Origin: Nymphaea colorata
Taxonomy: Eukaryota; Streptophyta; Magnoliopsida; Nymphaeales; Nymphaeaceae
Direction of reading: 5' to 3'
Assembly (NCBI RefSeq): GCF_008831285.2
Contig: NC_045138.2
Coordinates: 31,467,934-31,531,933 of the forward strand
DNA length: 64,000 nucleotides
Each line of letters starts with the position of its first letter. The stretch's first letter is position 1. Shown in pieces: positions 46,793-59,700 of the stretch. The position numbers were made by a program, and so were the translations under genes. The notes beneath the pieces were generated by a model. That model searched no databases. It saw nothing but the letters and a program-made list of their open reading frames with translations, and was not told the origin of the DNA.

Positions 46793-48600
46793 AGTATGCC
46801 CCATTGTCTTCATTCTTGTCAATTTTTGCGTGTAACATGCAGTGATCTGTGTACAGACAGACGCCCATTCTTCTACTATTTTGCAAAATATGTCTCTTGT
46901 ACAGGTCTATTGTATCCTTTTATTTATTCAATAACGCATTGAAATGTGTCCATCGACTATCTGTATTCTTAGTTGTATTTGAACCAATGATGAACAAGTG
47001 GGGGCTAGGAGACCGTTTTTCCTGAACTGAGTCGGGAAGGTAGCTCAATAGATCGGTAAATATGGTATTGATGGAAGTAGTATAGATGAAAATTTTGAGA
47101 AGAAACCATAAAAAGTTATTATATATAAAATTACATTTGCGGTAATCTTGTAAACATTTTCAAACTTTCACAATCAGTAATCATCTCATCCCGTGCATTA
47201 AGAAAATACAGATGATGGAGATGGAAGACGTCACATTTCCGTGGTTGAACTATGAGTCCTACATCCAGAGAGAAAAAAGTTTATGTTCTTGATTTCTTTT
47301 TCCATTTCATTAATGGATAGTTCGTAACCTTAATATTGGGAAGTCAACCTATGGCAAAAATTGATATTAACAACCCGGCTAAAGATCAAATCATAACTAA
47401 ACGGAACTGCAACTGAAAAATTTTCACGATTTTTTTCTATTTCATTGCTGAATTAAATTTGAATACTTTATTATATTTTCAATTAAATCTTAAATCAGTT
47501 TCAAGTATAAAATGATCTATTTGTCAGCTTTATAAAACAATTCATTTCATATCGTCTATGGCCTTTTCTAAGTAAATGACAAAATGACGCACTTTTTCTA
47601 AATATACTAGAAGAAATCAGCTGAAGATCATAGGATCAAGATGTGTTTGAGCTTGTCCTACAATCAAGGATAGCAAAAAGGAATTTTTTTTGAAGGTTTT
47701 TTTTTTGCAAAGGAGACCTCGACTTATAGATCATATTACAACATGGCCCCCATGTTCTATCTTTTTTGTAAATAAGGTTTTACCTTTTGTCAACATTTTG
47801 AAATATCTTTTTCATCTTGCAACATAGAAGGTGAGCCACTGCAAATGTTGTTTTTGTCTTTATTTCTTAACTACTAACTGTTTATGTTGAACAGTTAAGA
47901 ATATGTTGATTAACCAGGATAGTTAGATAAATTGAAACTCAGTCCCTCTCTCTTTCTGCCAAAACGATTACATTCTCCAAGCCAATAACGTTTTTATAGA
48001 GAGAACCACTTGCTAAAAAGGTGAACAAAATAGAACTTATTTTACCTGGATATTAAATTTACATTGCAAATATAGCTTTTATTTTCTTAATGGAGGTAAA
48101 CACACACACATAGAGCGAGAGAGAGAGAGATGTGACGATGTTTAAAAAAATATAACCTTATTTTTCTAAGTAAGCAAAGATAAAATTTAACACTAAATAA
48201 TAGTTTGTTTTTTAATAAAAAGTTGCAGCAATCTTCATTTTGTTTGGAAACTATTAGAAGCCAACTATGGTTTACCGTACTTCATTAGGTCTTAATGCAA
48301 CCCAAACCTCAGAGGTAAGAAAAATTGAGTGCCTTCATGTCATCTTTGGGCAGCGGGTTGTTAACTACCCGAAAAAGTAACTGTGGTTAATATTTATTAG
48401 CCGGTCACTGCAAATTTGATAAGAACTAATCTATAAAATCATTCAAGGCGAAGAGCCGAAGACTACATCACAATATAATATTCCATAAAGCAAGCACCAA
48501 TTTACAAAAGAATCTTGTCATAACTTTCATAGTTTGGATATCATAAAGTTTCCTTTTGTTTGACTACAAAATACATGGGTAGTCAAAACATTTACGTGCA
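46793..48600. other. Intergenic sequence between the PPR and NUP50 genes
   Basis: AATAA-type words near 46930 could serve as the PPR gene's poly(A) signal. The rest is AT-rich. A (CA)n/(GA)n patch lies at about 48103-48131. No gene recognised. Confidence 0.45.
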
Positions 48601-48609
48601 GTGCAAATA

Positions 48610-48731
48610 TTAAAACGAAAGAGAGAAGGAGACTCGTCTGAAAGAAAAGGGTTGAGTGGCAGCTAGAGAGAGACGGCGAGAGATGTGAGATAGAGAGGGA
48701 GAGAGAGAGAGAACTGTCCCTTTAAATCACC
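48610..48731 (+). promoter_or_regulatory. Probable NUP50 gene leader exon (GA-rich)
   Basis: The segment is GA-rich (GAGAGAGAGAGAGA at about 48697-48712) and ends ATCACC just before GTAAGT at 48732, a strong donor. It lies 1.2 kb upstream of the NUP50 ATG. A telo-box-like TAGGGTTT is at 48875-48882, inside the proposed intron. The transcription start is not determined. Confidence 0.5.
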
Positions 48732-49940
48732 GTAAGTATGATTCTTCTTCTCCTTTCTTTGTTTTTCACTTAATTTTTTTTGTTTTTCTGAGAAATCCGA
48801 TGCTTCGTTTGTTTCTATATTCTCATTTTCGCTTACTATGGGGATGATATATGGGTGGTTTTCTTTTGTGCATCTAGGGTTTTAACAACTTGCCTTCTTC
48901 TCTATGTGCGTGCTCCGTTCGTTTTTTCGTGATGTTCCTGCGATCGATGTTGCGGTTTATGATACCCAACATCTCTTTTCATTGTTGCGTTTGTGCTTGA
49001 CCTTTGGATTCCATGAATTTTGTGAATGTCCTGAATTATTTTTCGAGTTTGAGTTCTCTTTCTGAAGCTTTATTCGTTTGAAGGCTTCAGTGGTTGGACA
49101 AGTTTTTCCCTCCCAGGTTATGCAGTTGGGATATACAGTCAATCTACTACAGATGGATCATGGCATGTATCTGCCTCTCGTTTTCAGAATTTAGCTGTTT
49201 GTCTGTCTGAAATGCTGCAAGTATCTGTTTGATGCCGGTGTATGAACAGGTTACTTCTATTAATAATTAAGCATGATGAAGTCGGTTCTGCTGGAAGTTG
49301 GCCATCTTGTAATCTTATCCTGACTAGAAGTTGTAGTGTGGAAGTTTTACATGATCACCCGACTATGGAAAATAATTTACAGTTTCAGCTGTTTATGCCC
49401 ATTGTTAAATGCAGCAACAGCGGAAATGTTGGTTTCAGTCTTCATATAATGATATCTAAATGCTGTGTGCTTGAAAAAGAAATTACTTGAGGTGGGTCTA
49501 CCGTGTGACCAGGTTCTTTATTTGTCGTCTCGTCTGGGAAATAACCTTTTCTGTCTTATTCCATTTTATTTGGTCATTCTACCTGAATTTCTGCATGACC
49601 TATGTTTTTCCTGCCATAAAATGTATTACGTTTAAGCATTACCATGAAAATCATTATCCTATTGAGTCAGTATTCTCAACTACCCAAAATTCATGTGGAT
49701 TGTGACATAATTCCTCCCCATAATTTTAATCCTTTTTTTCCCGTTTTTATGAATCTTCCATGGTGATTTCCTTTGTTCTGCAAAAAAGTAAGTTAACAAA
49801 CTACCTGATTCTACGTTAGTGTCTGGATTTGCCTTGACTAGGTGTTCAGTTGCAAATATATGAATTTACACTAGCAAAATATACAGAGTTCAATTATATG
49901 GCACTGTTAATCTTACCCTTCAAATCATTATGTCCCTTAG
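48732..49940 (+). other. Proposed 5'-leader intron of the NUP50 gene
   Basis: A GTAAGT donor and a TTTTAATC-type T-rich tract run towards an acceptor at TGTCCCTTAG (ends 49940), giving a 1209-bp intron. The leader would then continue 55 bp to ATG 49996. The interval is T-rich and has no conserved frame. Other acceptors are possible. This is inference from splice signals only. Confidence 0.45.
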
Positions 49941-49995
49941 GTGTTTGAGCAAACCCTACTTGGAATAGACTGTTATATTTTTCACATTATTGGCA

Positions 49996-51390
49996 ATGGG
50001 AGATGGATATTCCCTTTCTTCTAAAAAGAGAGTTGCTGGAAGGGAGATCTCCCGTGATGATCCTGGACTTGATGCCAATAATGATGTTCCAGAGGAGGAA
50101 ATGGGAACATTCAAAAGAGCAACCGATGAGGTGTTAGCAACTAGAAGGATTGTTAAGGTTCGTCGCAACCAGCCTTCATCTGCTGTTTCCTCTAATCCAT
50201 TTGCTGCAGTGCGTTTGGTTCTCCAGCCCACCGATGCTCCTGCTGAGGGCAATACTGATTCTGCTGCAAAAACGTCTGATGCACCGACCGTTGCAAATGC
50301 TCTGCATGATGAGGTTATTCCTAAAGAGAGTTGTGGTGGCACTTCTGGACCAGAGAAAACTGATGAAGATGAAGTGACGTCTGAACCCTCTGCGAACTTG
50401 GTTTTTGACAATGAAGGTATCGAAAGGCATAGTGAAGGAACTCTAGGAGATTCAGCAAAAGAGACAAATGGAACTAATGAGGCTGTCGACAAATCAAAGA
50501 CTGAAACTGACGAACCAGCCAAAGGAGTAGGTGAAGTATTAAAGGATGATTCTGCTCAAGATTTGACTGAGCCTGGTGCGACCAATAAAACTGAGGCAGC
50601 AGTTTTAAATGAAAAAGCTATGAGTAGTGAAGGAGAAGCCAATAGTGGGGGAACCCGAACTGAATCAGCTCCTCTGAATTCATTTCAGCAGCTATCTGGC
50701 AGCCGGAATGCTTTTACTGGTCTTGCAGGTAGTGGGTTTTCTAACCCATCTTTCTCGTTTGGGACACTTCCTAAAACAGATTGTTCTTTCAGCTTCAGCA
50801 CATCAGGATTTGGTTCTTGTTCAGGTTCTACCTTTAGCTTAAAGGGCAGCAGCACATCCTTGCCGTTGTTTGGTACTGGAAGCTCAAACAATGGAAGCTC
50901 ATCTCCTCTGGGTCTTGGTTCTTCATCTACAGAGGTTAACAAATCCAGTGGAAATGCTCTGCTTGTGATGCAGGAGGTCCCAGTTGAAACTGGTGAAGAA
51001 AATGAGAAGGCATTCTTTGTGGCTGATGCCTCATTGTATGAATTCTTGGATGGCGGTTGGAAGGAAAGAGGCAAAGGCGAGTTGAAATTAAACATTGCCA
51101 CAGATGGGATTGGGAAGCCGAGACTGATAATGAGGACTAAAGGGAACTATAGGCTGATCCTTAATGCAAGCCTTTATCCGGATATGAAACTGACTAATAT
51201 GGAGAAGAAAGGCATTACCTTTTCGTGCTTTAACAGTTCTGTTGAAAGAAGGAACACCCTCTCTACATTTGCTTTGAAGTTCAAGGAAAGTGCTACCGTG
51301 GATGCATTTCAAACTGCTGTGATGGATCACACGGAAGAAACAGCAAGTCTAGAAACACCCGAGAGCTCTCCAAAAGCATCAGATGACTAA
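49996..51390 (+). CDS. NUP50: NUP50-like nucleoporin with RanBD1 domain
   Basis: 464 residues in a single coding exon. NUP50 is a nuclear-basket nucleoporin that binds importin-alpha and Ran and helps cargo release and importin recycling. Residues 9-75 hold the NUP50 N-terminal signature: SKKRVAGREISRDDPGLD, then FKRATDEVLATRRIVKVRR and SNPFAAVRLV. The middle is acidic, Ser/Thr/Glu-rich and probably disordered, with a few FG-type dipeptides at about 250-300 (SFSFGT, GFGSC, LFGTG). Residues about 320-445 form a Ran-binding domain, with ASLYEFLDGGWKERGKGELK, RLIMRTKGNYRLILNASLYP, and a Phe-rich last strand before FQTAVMDH. The first ATG is at 49996. The codons just upstream (49990-49995) are TTG GCA and should not be counted. 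The length fits the plant family. The gene looks intact and converges on the ArfGAP gene. Confidence 0.93.
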   Translation: MGDGYSLSSKKRVAGREISRDDPGLDANNDVPEEEMGTFKRATDEVLATRRIVKVRRNQPSSAVSSNPFAAVRLVLQPTDAPAEGNTDSAAKTSDAPTVANALHDEVIPKESCGGTSGPEKTDEDEVTSEPSANLVFDNEGIERHSEGTLGDSAKETNGTNEAVDKSKTETDEPAKGVGEVLKDDSAQDLTEPGATNKTEAAVLNEKAMSSEGEANSGGTRTESAPLNSFQQLSGSRNAFTGLAGSGFSNPSFSFGTLPKTDCSFSFSTSGFGSCSGSTFSLKGSSTSLPLFGTGSSNNGSSSPLGLGSSSTEVNKSSGNALLVMQEVPVETGEENEKAFFVADASLYEFLDGGWKERGKGELKLNIATDGIGKPRLIMRTKGNYRLILNASLYPDMKLTNMEKKGITFSCFNSSVERRNTLSTFALKFKESATVDAFQTAVMDHTEETASLETPESSPKASDD

Positions 51391-52472
51391 GCATTGTGAA
51401 CTTGCAGTAGCAGGAAGATAGGCCTGGATGTACGCCTTTCGAGCGGGAAAGCTTTGAAACGAAATCATCAAATGCTTGTTGTATGAGCACTGAGCAGTTT
51501 TGATAAATTTAGAGCAATCTCTCTCTCTCTCTCTCTCTCGCCTGGTTTGACTCGACCATTGATTCCAACGGTTGACTGAATTAAATGGGCTCACTGGATA
51601 TAGATCTGTTGGCCTTAATTCCATGTAAGGATGATTCATGTACTAGGTCGCATCCCGATGACCCAGAACATCAGATTTATGGACATTGTTATGCAGTCTT
51701 CTGTCAGGACCTGCTGAGCGTCAACAAGTTAACGAATAACGACTAGGATTGAGTCGGCCCTGTGAGTAATCATTAAAAGGTAATGGAAGTCCATTACTCT
51801 TAGGTTTGCATACAGCATATATCACAGGGTGCACGCAAGATTGTATCTTACAGCAGAATCGTAGAGAACTGAAAATTGTCAGAAACTTGAAAATTGAACA
51901 CGAACTTGAACGGTAGGTTCATACTGCATACAACATCCTAGTATGTAAAGATATGCGCTTTTGTATGTGTGGGTGTGCGACTGTGTGGGTGTGTGAGAGA
52001 GAGAGAGAGAAACATGTTAACAGCACGCATCAAAAACTAGTACCTGCATTTCACGACAACAGGAAAACTTCATTTTCACAATGACCATCACAACACATTT
52101 TACAAAGAAATACGAATGGCCAACCGTGTTAAGGTCGCCAAAGGAAAATGAAACTGATACAAACACAATACAAGGAGGTAGGCAGGGAGCCCACCTCGTC
52201 AAAAACCGTCATCTTTGATAATACATGTACACTAAAGAGACAACACGAGGCTTTCAAATTCTCGACTGCCTAGATTCCATAGCCACACTACCGAATCCGC
52301 GTACTTCCCTCCCACCTTCAATTTACATGACCAACCAAAGCTTCTAGCTTGGATCAAGACCACCCAATAACCGGCGAGCAAACTGCCTCATATGATCCTC
52401 AAACAAATGGGAAGAATGGAAGCCAACAATTAAATCAGGAGCAAGATGATCTCATTAAGCACTTTGATGGTC
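51391..52472. other. Convergent 3' regions of the NUP50 and ArfGAP genes
   Basis: The two stop codons are 1.08 kb apart, and both 3' untranslated regions should lie here. (CT)n is at about 51520-51538 and (GT)/(GA)n at about 51966-52009. The sequence from 52472 down to about 52020 on the minus strand, with no repeats, is probably the ArfGAP 3' untranslated region. I could not fix poly(A) sites. Confidence 0.5.
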
Positions 52473-55400
52473 TTATCCGAAAGGATTTCCTCCAAGAGAG
52501 GAAAAACTATTCGGCACAGACTGCTGCGGACCTCCAACTGCTGGCGGAGGTCCACCTCCAAGAGGACCGTTCACTAACCCACCACCACCAAAACTTCCAA
52601 GGCCAGGTTGTAGTCTGCAAGGTCATAAATTCATCAAAAGCTGCACACATGAGTCTGTGATGCACCAGCAATCAAGAATAATATATATGTTATGCTTGGA
52701 CTGCACATAATTCGTACGGCCCCACCAATTCATGGGGAGAGAAAAGTAGGGATGTAAGATCCAAAGCAGTTCTATGCAACGCATCCTAGAGCCCTATGGA
52801 GTTGATACCAAATTAGACAAACTGAATCTTCACCTTTAGTTGGGGCATGAAGTTGCTTTGCTTTTGATGAGAAAAGATACTTTTCTCGTTCCAGATGCAG
52901 TATTCCCAAGTAATTTAGAAGTAATTTTCAAGCGAACCAAAAGTTAGAGAAGCATATATAGAGAACAATTATTTAACGATCAGCACAACAAAAAAATTTG
53001 CAACTTTTGCACAAAAATACATAGGGCCATAGGATTAAGATACAACCTTTCACAATTAAACATGTAATTCTGATACTCAAAACTTCTCAAACAAAAAGAT
53101 AGACCAACTACAAGAAATCACCAGGCAGAAGTTTAGGAAAAATTAAATAGGGAGGCTACTGGTACACTCATAAATGAAAGATTTTACGACTAAAAAGGAG
53201 GAAGCAGAACTGTCATTACACACGCACACACCTATATGTTGCAGAATGTGGGTAACCATGACTTAATAGGTGAGAAGACCTACTAAAACATATAGAACTC
53301 TCAGTAAAAAAAAAAATAGATACGTGTATCAGAAAACGTCCAGACTTTTGTTGAATGTTGATAGAAAGAGAACTTGCGTTCAGGAGCCTACCCAAAATAA
53401 GCATCATATTTCTGAATTATGGACGATACGGCCCATGGCTTGCTAGACAACTGACTTCCAACTAAAGTCGCCCCCCTCCAAAAATGCAAAACTATATAAC
53501 ACCTCATATTGCCCTAAAATTAAAAAAATTCCTGGTTATTGTCATGAAAACAGCATGAATACCTTCATGCCGATCAAGCTAACTTAGTTTCTAACCCTCT
53601 TCAGGATATTGGTAGAGCTGGTATCAAATTTGGTAGCTTTAAGCAAAACTGACGCCTGTCAGAACATTCAAAGATGTAAGGCTTTCTAATGGACCCAAAG
53701 ATAAAAGGCTAGGCCTTCAGCGGATGCATCTCTGACAAAAAGATCAAAAAATATCATTTAAGATTTCAGACGTATGAAAAGGAATACAACACCAGCAAGT
53801 AGGTTGACATAATACAGGTGGAAGGAACGAAGAGAACCCACTTGGAAACAAAACATAAGAGGTAACGTTAAGCTGAGAGCAACAACAGCTGCACTTTAGC
53901 TTGCAGTGAATGAAGCAGTAAGACACACAAAGCTGACCTCACATGGTCAGTATAGCCGTATGGGGTTTCATAAATGATGTTGGAAGAGATACAAATGACA
54001 AAAAATCGAACGAAATAAAAAAATAAATGAAATGAATAGTTCAATTAACATCAAACTGCATCAAGGGTTTGTGTTTCTGCCACTGCTAAGTGCTAAGAGC
54101 ACCAACTTCTGTGAAAATGAGTCCGACAAGGAGAAAAGACTTACCCCACAGTCTGCAAGCTGTTAGGAATGTGCTGAGCCATGTAGGAACCTGCATGTAT
54201 CAACATATTCAATAGCATTACATTCTGGTAGGTGATATCATAAGTATTATAAAACCGAAAAGGCCATTCTACCTGGAGCCATTGACATTGGAAATGCCGG
54301 TGTTTGGGATGGTTGCCATTGAGAAGCAGGTGCAACAAAACTAGTGTTATGCATGACAACAGGAGTGGGCACATTCGGAAGTGCTCCTTGTAGAGACGAC
54401 ATGGAAGGAAACTATACCACAAGACACAAAACAAGGAACAACAAAGATGTCCTGTTTAGAAACAAAGCAAAAGATGCCAAAAATATAATCCAGTACTCTG
54501 ATCCATTCACTTTGTATTTTACTCCCAAGATGCCGAGAAATTTCAAAAACAAAATATTTCACTTCACGTCCCAAGTTTTTCCACTTTAATGAACTCAATC
54601 ATGAGTTCAAGAAAAAGATTGAATTGAAAAATACACTCACCGGATTGACAGGACCTAGTACTGGTTCATTGCTCAGATCAAATGGATTTGTTGACTTTGA
54701 AGATTGTGGAAAAGTAGTCATGGTCTGTAAAAAATCATGGTTCATTACTGGGGTCTGAAATACTAATTGGAAAGTAACCATAATCACTCTTTAGCATTCA
54801 CGCACCATTGCAGCAGGATACTGCCCAACAAAATTCATGCCAACCTGTGGACCAGGTTGCCAACGAGGAACTGGAGCAGGTGCCATTGAATAGAGAGAGA
54901 AAATATCCTGCATCACATGTTTTCATCTAAGAAATTTGCATATGAAGCTACAAGTCTATGTTTGAAAGATAATCTATCTTATTACCTCAGGTAGTGCCTT
55001 TCGAACATTTGGTTTGGCATCAACAGGATTAGGCTGTGATGCTGCCCCTAGAGCTTCTTGAGATGGCCTTGGAGCTGCTTGTGATAAATGGGTTGTTTGT
55101 ACAGTTACCTGAGGTTGTGCATTAGGTGTAGGCATTGAATTCCAGGGCTGCAAAGGCAAAACACACAGGCAAGTACAAATCAACTGAGAAGAATTAACAC
55201 ATAGCTTGCCTCCAGAAAGTAAGTCAAACAACCTCCAGCTACCTGGCTATTTGGAACCGCATTAACTGGTTGAGCAAACTGCATATTTGCAGATTGACCA
55301 TCAGTTCCAGGAAACAATGACGGCTGCTGTTGCTGAGTAACTTGCCACTGCCCTCCCATACCAGTGCTGAGAAGAGGATTAACACCACCAACAGGAATAG

Positions 55401-56712
55401 CAGTGGTTTGAACTGACAATTGTTCCAAAACAGATACCGGTTTTGTAGCATTTGACGATGTTGCAGCAGCTTTCTCCTGAGAGGAGTTGTCAAAAGAAGC
55501 CCAGTTATTGCTGCCAACTGATGGATTAGCTGATGGCTGAGAAACAGCGTGACTAGAAAAAGGGACAGGCTGTGCTGCAGTAACAGGAGCTGCAGGTTCT
55601 GCACTGAAGTCAATTAAACTCCCTGAGTTCACTCTCTTGAGTTGCGGCGTGCTTCCTTCAGTGGAAGCCATGCTACTCGAAGATGAAGTTCTCTGCATTG
55701 CAGAAAAAGCCAAATTGAAGACATCCTGAGTGATAAGATAGTATCTTAAGATTCCAGTAACACTTTGAAGATATCCAAATTGTACACTTTGAACAACTAT
55801 TCTGAAGTTTACTTTTAATCCCTCCTAAGGTAGTTGAGAGGAACCATTCCTACTCCTCATGAGGGAGCGCTTTCAAGCCTGAAAATCAGGCAAAAAGGAG
55901 AAAATGGAAAGATGCTAAGAGCCCAACAAGAAAGTGTCCTTTAATATTTGTACAGCTGATTGCATAAAAATTCAGCTTTCTCAATAACCTATACAATTAG
56001 TTTCCCAAATTTAGACGGAAGCAATAGTGTGCCACCAGACAACTTTATGAGAATGGCCATGGTAGGCATAAAGATTCAGAAGCTTATTGAACGGAACAAA
56101 CCATAACTCAAAAGAGAAAAGAAACTAGAATGTGTGAATTATGATGCAGAACCAGAGCACTCAAAGCCATGAGAAGATTATGTTTGGTTATAAGCTCACT
56201 TTGCAACTGCTATCTTATTATTGAGTGGGACCTCCCCTTATCAGATGCTTGATGTTCCATTTAGTTCATAACTCTTGCCATGGGTTATTATGATTCTACC
56301 TTGTAGCAAATATCACCGATTTTTTCAGTAAAAGTCTAATTTGTCTGATACATCATAACTCAAGGACTAACCAACACGAGCACCTATATGCTTTTTCACA
56401 GCCTTAGATAAGTTCACTGAGATAAGAAAGCAAATAAAACCAAGCTTCTTTACAAGGATATAGCAAATTTTCCAGTAGGTAGAATTCCATGCAAACTTGC
56501 TTAATTGAGGACAGTAAAAAATAACAGTCTCTGCTTCTTATGGCTAAATAATTTCATAGCATGAGAAATTTTGTATACAGACAGTTCCGTCACCGTTTTT
56601 AGTTGAAACCCTCTAAGATCATGGCCAAGGGATAGCCATATTTTATCACAATAACTTCAATACTAGACAGGTTAGTTCTTTCAGACATCAATACGATAAT
56701 ACACACATATAA

Positions 56713-56763
<51 letters not shown>

Positions 56764-59700
56764 AAAAACATCAATTAAGAATCAAGTCCCCATTAAAGCA
56801 AAAAGGAGAGATGCATGTAACTTATAACTTACCAATCGGGACCCTTCATGTGAAGCAATATATGTCCATCTCAGAAGAAACACTTGTTTTCATGCAAAGA
56901 AATCCTATGCAGCAGCATTCACTAACATGCTCTCATGAAATTCCATAATCAACAGTCTATATAGCCATCTACCTCAGGAGATGCATAAAAAGGGACTCCT
57001 TAGTTCAAAAGATATGCTACTCACAATACTAGAAATAGGAAAAAACATATTTTGCATATTATTCAACTATTTTTTCTAGCATCTAAAAGAAAATGCATGT
57101 GTAAGTGAAAGCATTATTCTTTCATGTGAAGGCTGAAAGAAGTGACCTGTGCATGAGCAGAACCGTCAGCAGCCTTAGGACCATTTAGTTTTGGAGGATC
57201 ACCAACCTTTAAAGGTGGAACATCTTCACCCAAAATATCCCTAACAGGTCGTACCACTGGAGGACTAGATATACCTGAGTCCCTTTGATTATTGGGTGAC
57301 CTCTCTTCTATCCTGGATGGCCCATCAGGAAAACGCCGATCTTCATATTTCCTACTCTGGTTCACATTTCCAAACTTATCATCTCGGAACCTATCATCCA
57401 CAACCTCAAAGCGTGCAGGACTTCTCTTGTAAGTATCTTCATATCGACTAGGACTTCTTTTATCATCATACCCATACTTAGCATTTCTGTCATCATAACC
57501 TCTATCATCATAACGACCTTGTTCAGGCCTTCTCCGTCGATCATAGACATCCTCATATGATGGACTTCGAGAATCTCCACGATAAGCATCTGACCTCCTG
57601 TCATTTGAATCCTCCCTATCTCCCTGCACGGAGATGGGCAGTTTGAATACCATGCACAATGTTATCACTAGAAGCCAGAAAAACAGAACAAGTGTGCCAA
57701 CAACATTTTTGTAACAAACCATTTTCACCCTTGGAGGCCGATCTGCACTTCTCTCCCCAGTGTACCTTCTATCCACATAGACATGTTTAATGAAGTCCCT
57801 CAGCCTGTCAGGGTTACTGAAAATAAGAAGGACAAAATGTCAAATAGTTATTACAACAAGAAATCCATTTCTTCAAATATTTTCCACGTAAAAAAGCTAA
57901 GAACTATACCTGCTATCAGGTGCCGAATGGCGCTGAGGGTCCCATTCTTTAAAATAAATTTCTCTTGCACGCTGAAAAAGATGCAAAGTATCATCCAAGC
58001 TATGAGTCTGTCCATGATTAAGGAGATGGAAAAGGCGTAGAAAGATATTGTTTCTGATACACATTAAACAATACCTCATTTCCACCAGTCTGAAGCGCAT
58101 TAACTTCTTGAGATGAAAACTTTGCCATGGAAACCGACTTCACACGATGGGTGAATTCACGACTAAAAGGTATTATTCAATAGAAATAAATCAAAATAAG
58201 TCCAGCAGCTGTATGCATCGGTTATCCAATAACAAAACAATTAAAGATAAAAGAGACACACACATATCCGCATGCACCCTATGAATAAGTCTACAAGGAC
58301 AGAATTGGTAAGTAACAAAGAAAAGCCATTCAAACTCACTGTATTCCACTACAGGTCGTGCAAACAAATGTCCAGAAAGTTGTGCAGACATATTGTGGTC
58401 CCTGTTCAGCCAGAAAAAGGGCCATGTTAATCTGGAAGTTCCAGTTACATGAACAATTCTGACAATTAAGTGATCAAAACCTTAAAGGTATAGCAATAAA
58501 TTCTGCTATACATCAAAAGTAAACCACAAAAGCAAAATAAAAGACAGAACAATTCTGACAATTAAGTGATCAAAACCTTAAGGTACAGCAATAAATTTTG
58601 CTATACATCAAAAGCAAACCACAAAAGCAAAATAAAAGACAGTATAGTAGACAAATAACTGCAATATCTGCTAATAAATGTTTAACATCTCTCATTAGCA
58701 TGCCAATTGCACAGGAAGCAGGTTAAAACAGATCAAAAAGAGAAATACCACTAAACAATGTGAACATCCGTTTAGATTTTTAAACTATGTACTCAAAAGC
58801 ACCTTGGACTGGCTAGGAAGTAGGAACCTGGTGGAGGACTTGTTTAGAAATCCATCAGACGTAGGGCTCAATCCCTCCCCTTCCTTCCACCATCTCACCA
58901 CCATTAACAGCGGTGGAATGGTTCAAATTTTCCAGCCATTACTGGCCAGGAGTGGATGGGCTACCCTCACCCTATGGCTGCAATTTTCCAGCTACCTACT
59001 AAACAGAAATTGCCAGATTTAATTTTTCTCTTTCTTTTTCATTTTTTCATTTCATGGCATCCACTGGCCGCAAAATGGGCTGAGTAGAGTCACCCAGCAA
59101 AAGTGAAACGGCCCATTTTCTGGCCAGTGGTTGCCGGAGAACAGCTGTTTTTTCTATATTTAGCATTCTGACCAGTTCTCCAGCACACCAACCACAAAAG
59201 GCAAGTCAGGGTCACAAAGCATATCGGACCTTGGTTGGCCCATTGTCCAAGTAGTAGCGGTTGGAAAATGACCATCATTCTTTTTCCTCTAGTCTTTTCA
59301 GCTACTATCCTTTTTGATTTTTTACCAAAATTGTGTTTTGTCAGCCAACAAAATGCGGAACCAGGTTTTTGGCAAACTTGGATTGCAAAAAAACCTGGTT
59401 TAGACTTTAGCTTTAGAGGAAAATACTGGTTTTAAGGAAACGAGGTTTACCCCTTTGTCATCCAGACACCACCTTATGATTTTCTTCTCTTTCAGCATTT
59501 TTAAAATTTTATATGACTACAAAGTGTACAGTAACATGTGGTTTTTCTTTCAATAGCTTTTGATTATTTAAGCTAATGTTACAATCTTTGAGTTGATGTT
59601 ATAAACTTACTCTCAGTCCAACTAGGCCAGGTAGTCCAACTCCAACCTATGCTCTGACCAGGTCTACTAGACTGACTAGTGCCTAGGCTACTAAAGTGAC

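Noticed and set aside
49990-49995. A two-codon extension of the NUP50 frame upstream of ATG 49996
   Set aside because: The codons there are TTG GCA. The first ATG is 49996, and the family N-terminus starts with MGD-like residues.
50150-51101. Overlapping antisense and alternative frames in the NUP50 gene
   Set aside because: They are shadows of the NUP50 coding exon, with no independent motifs or signals.
57114-57776. One continuous 220-codon coding exon in the ArfGAP gene
   Set aside because: It runs through intron 5 (57624-57719) and into intron 6. Family alignment and splice signals require exons 57816-57720 and 57623-57147.
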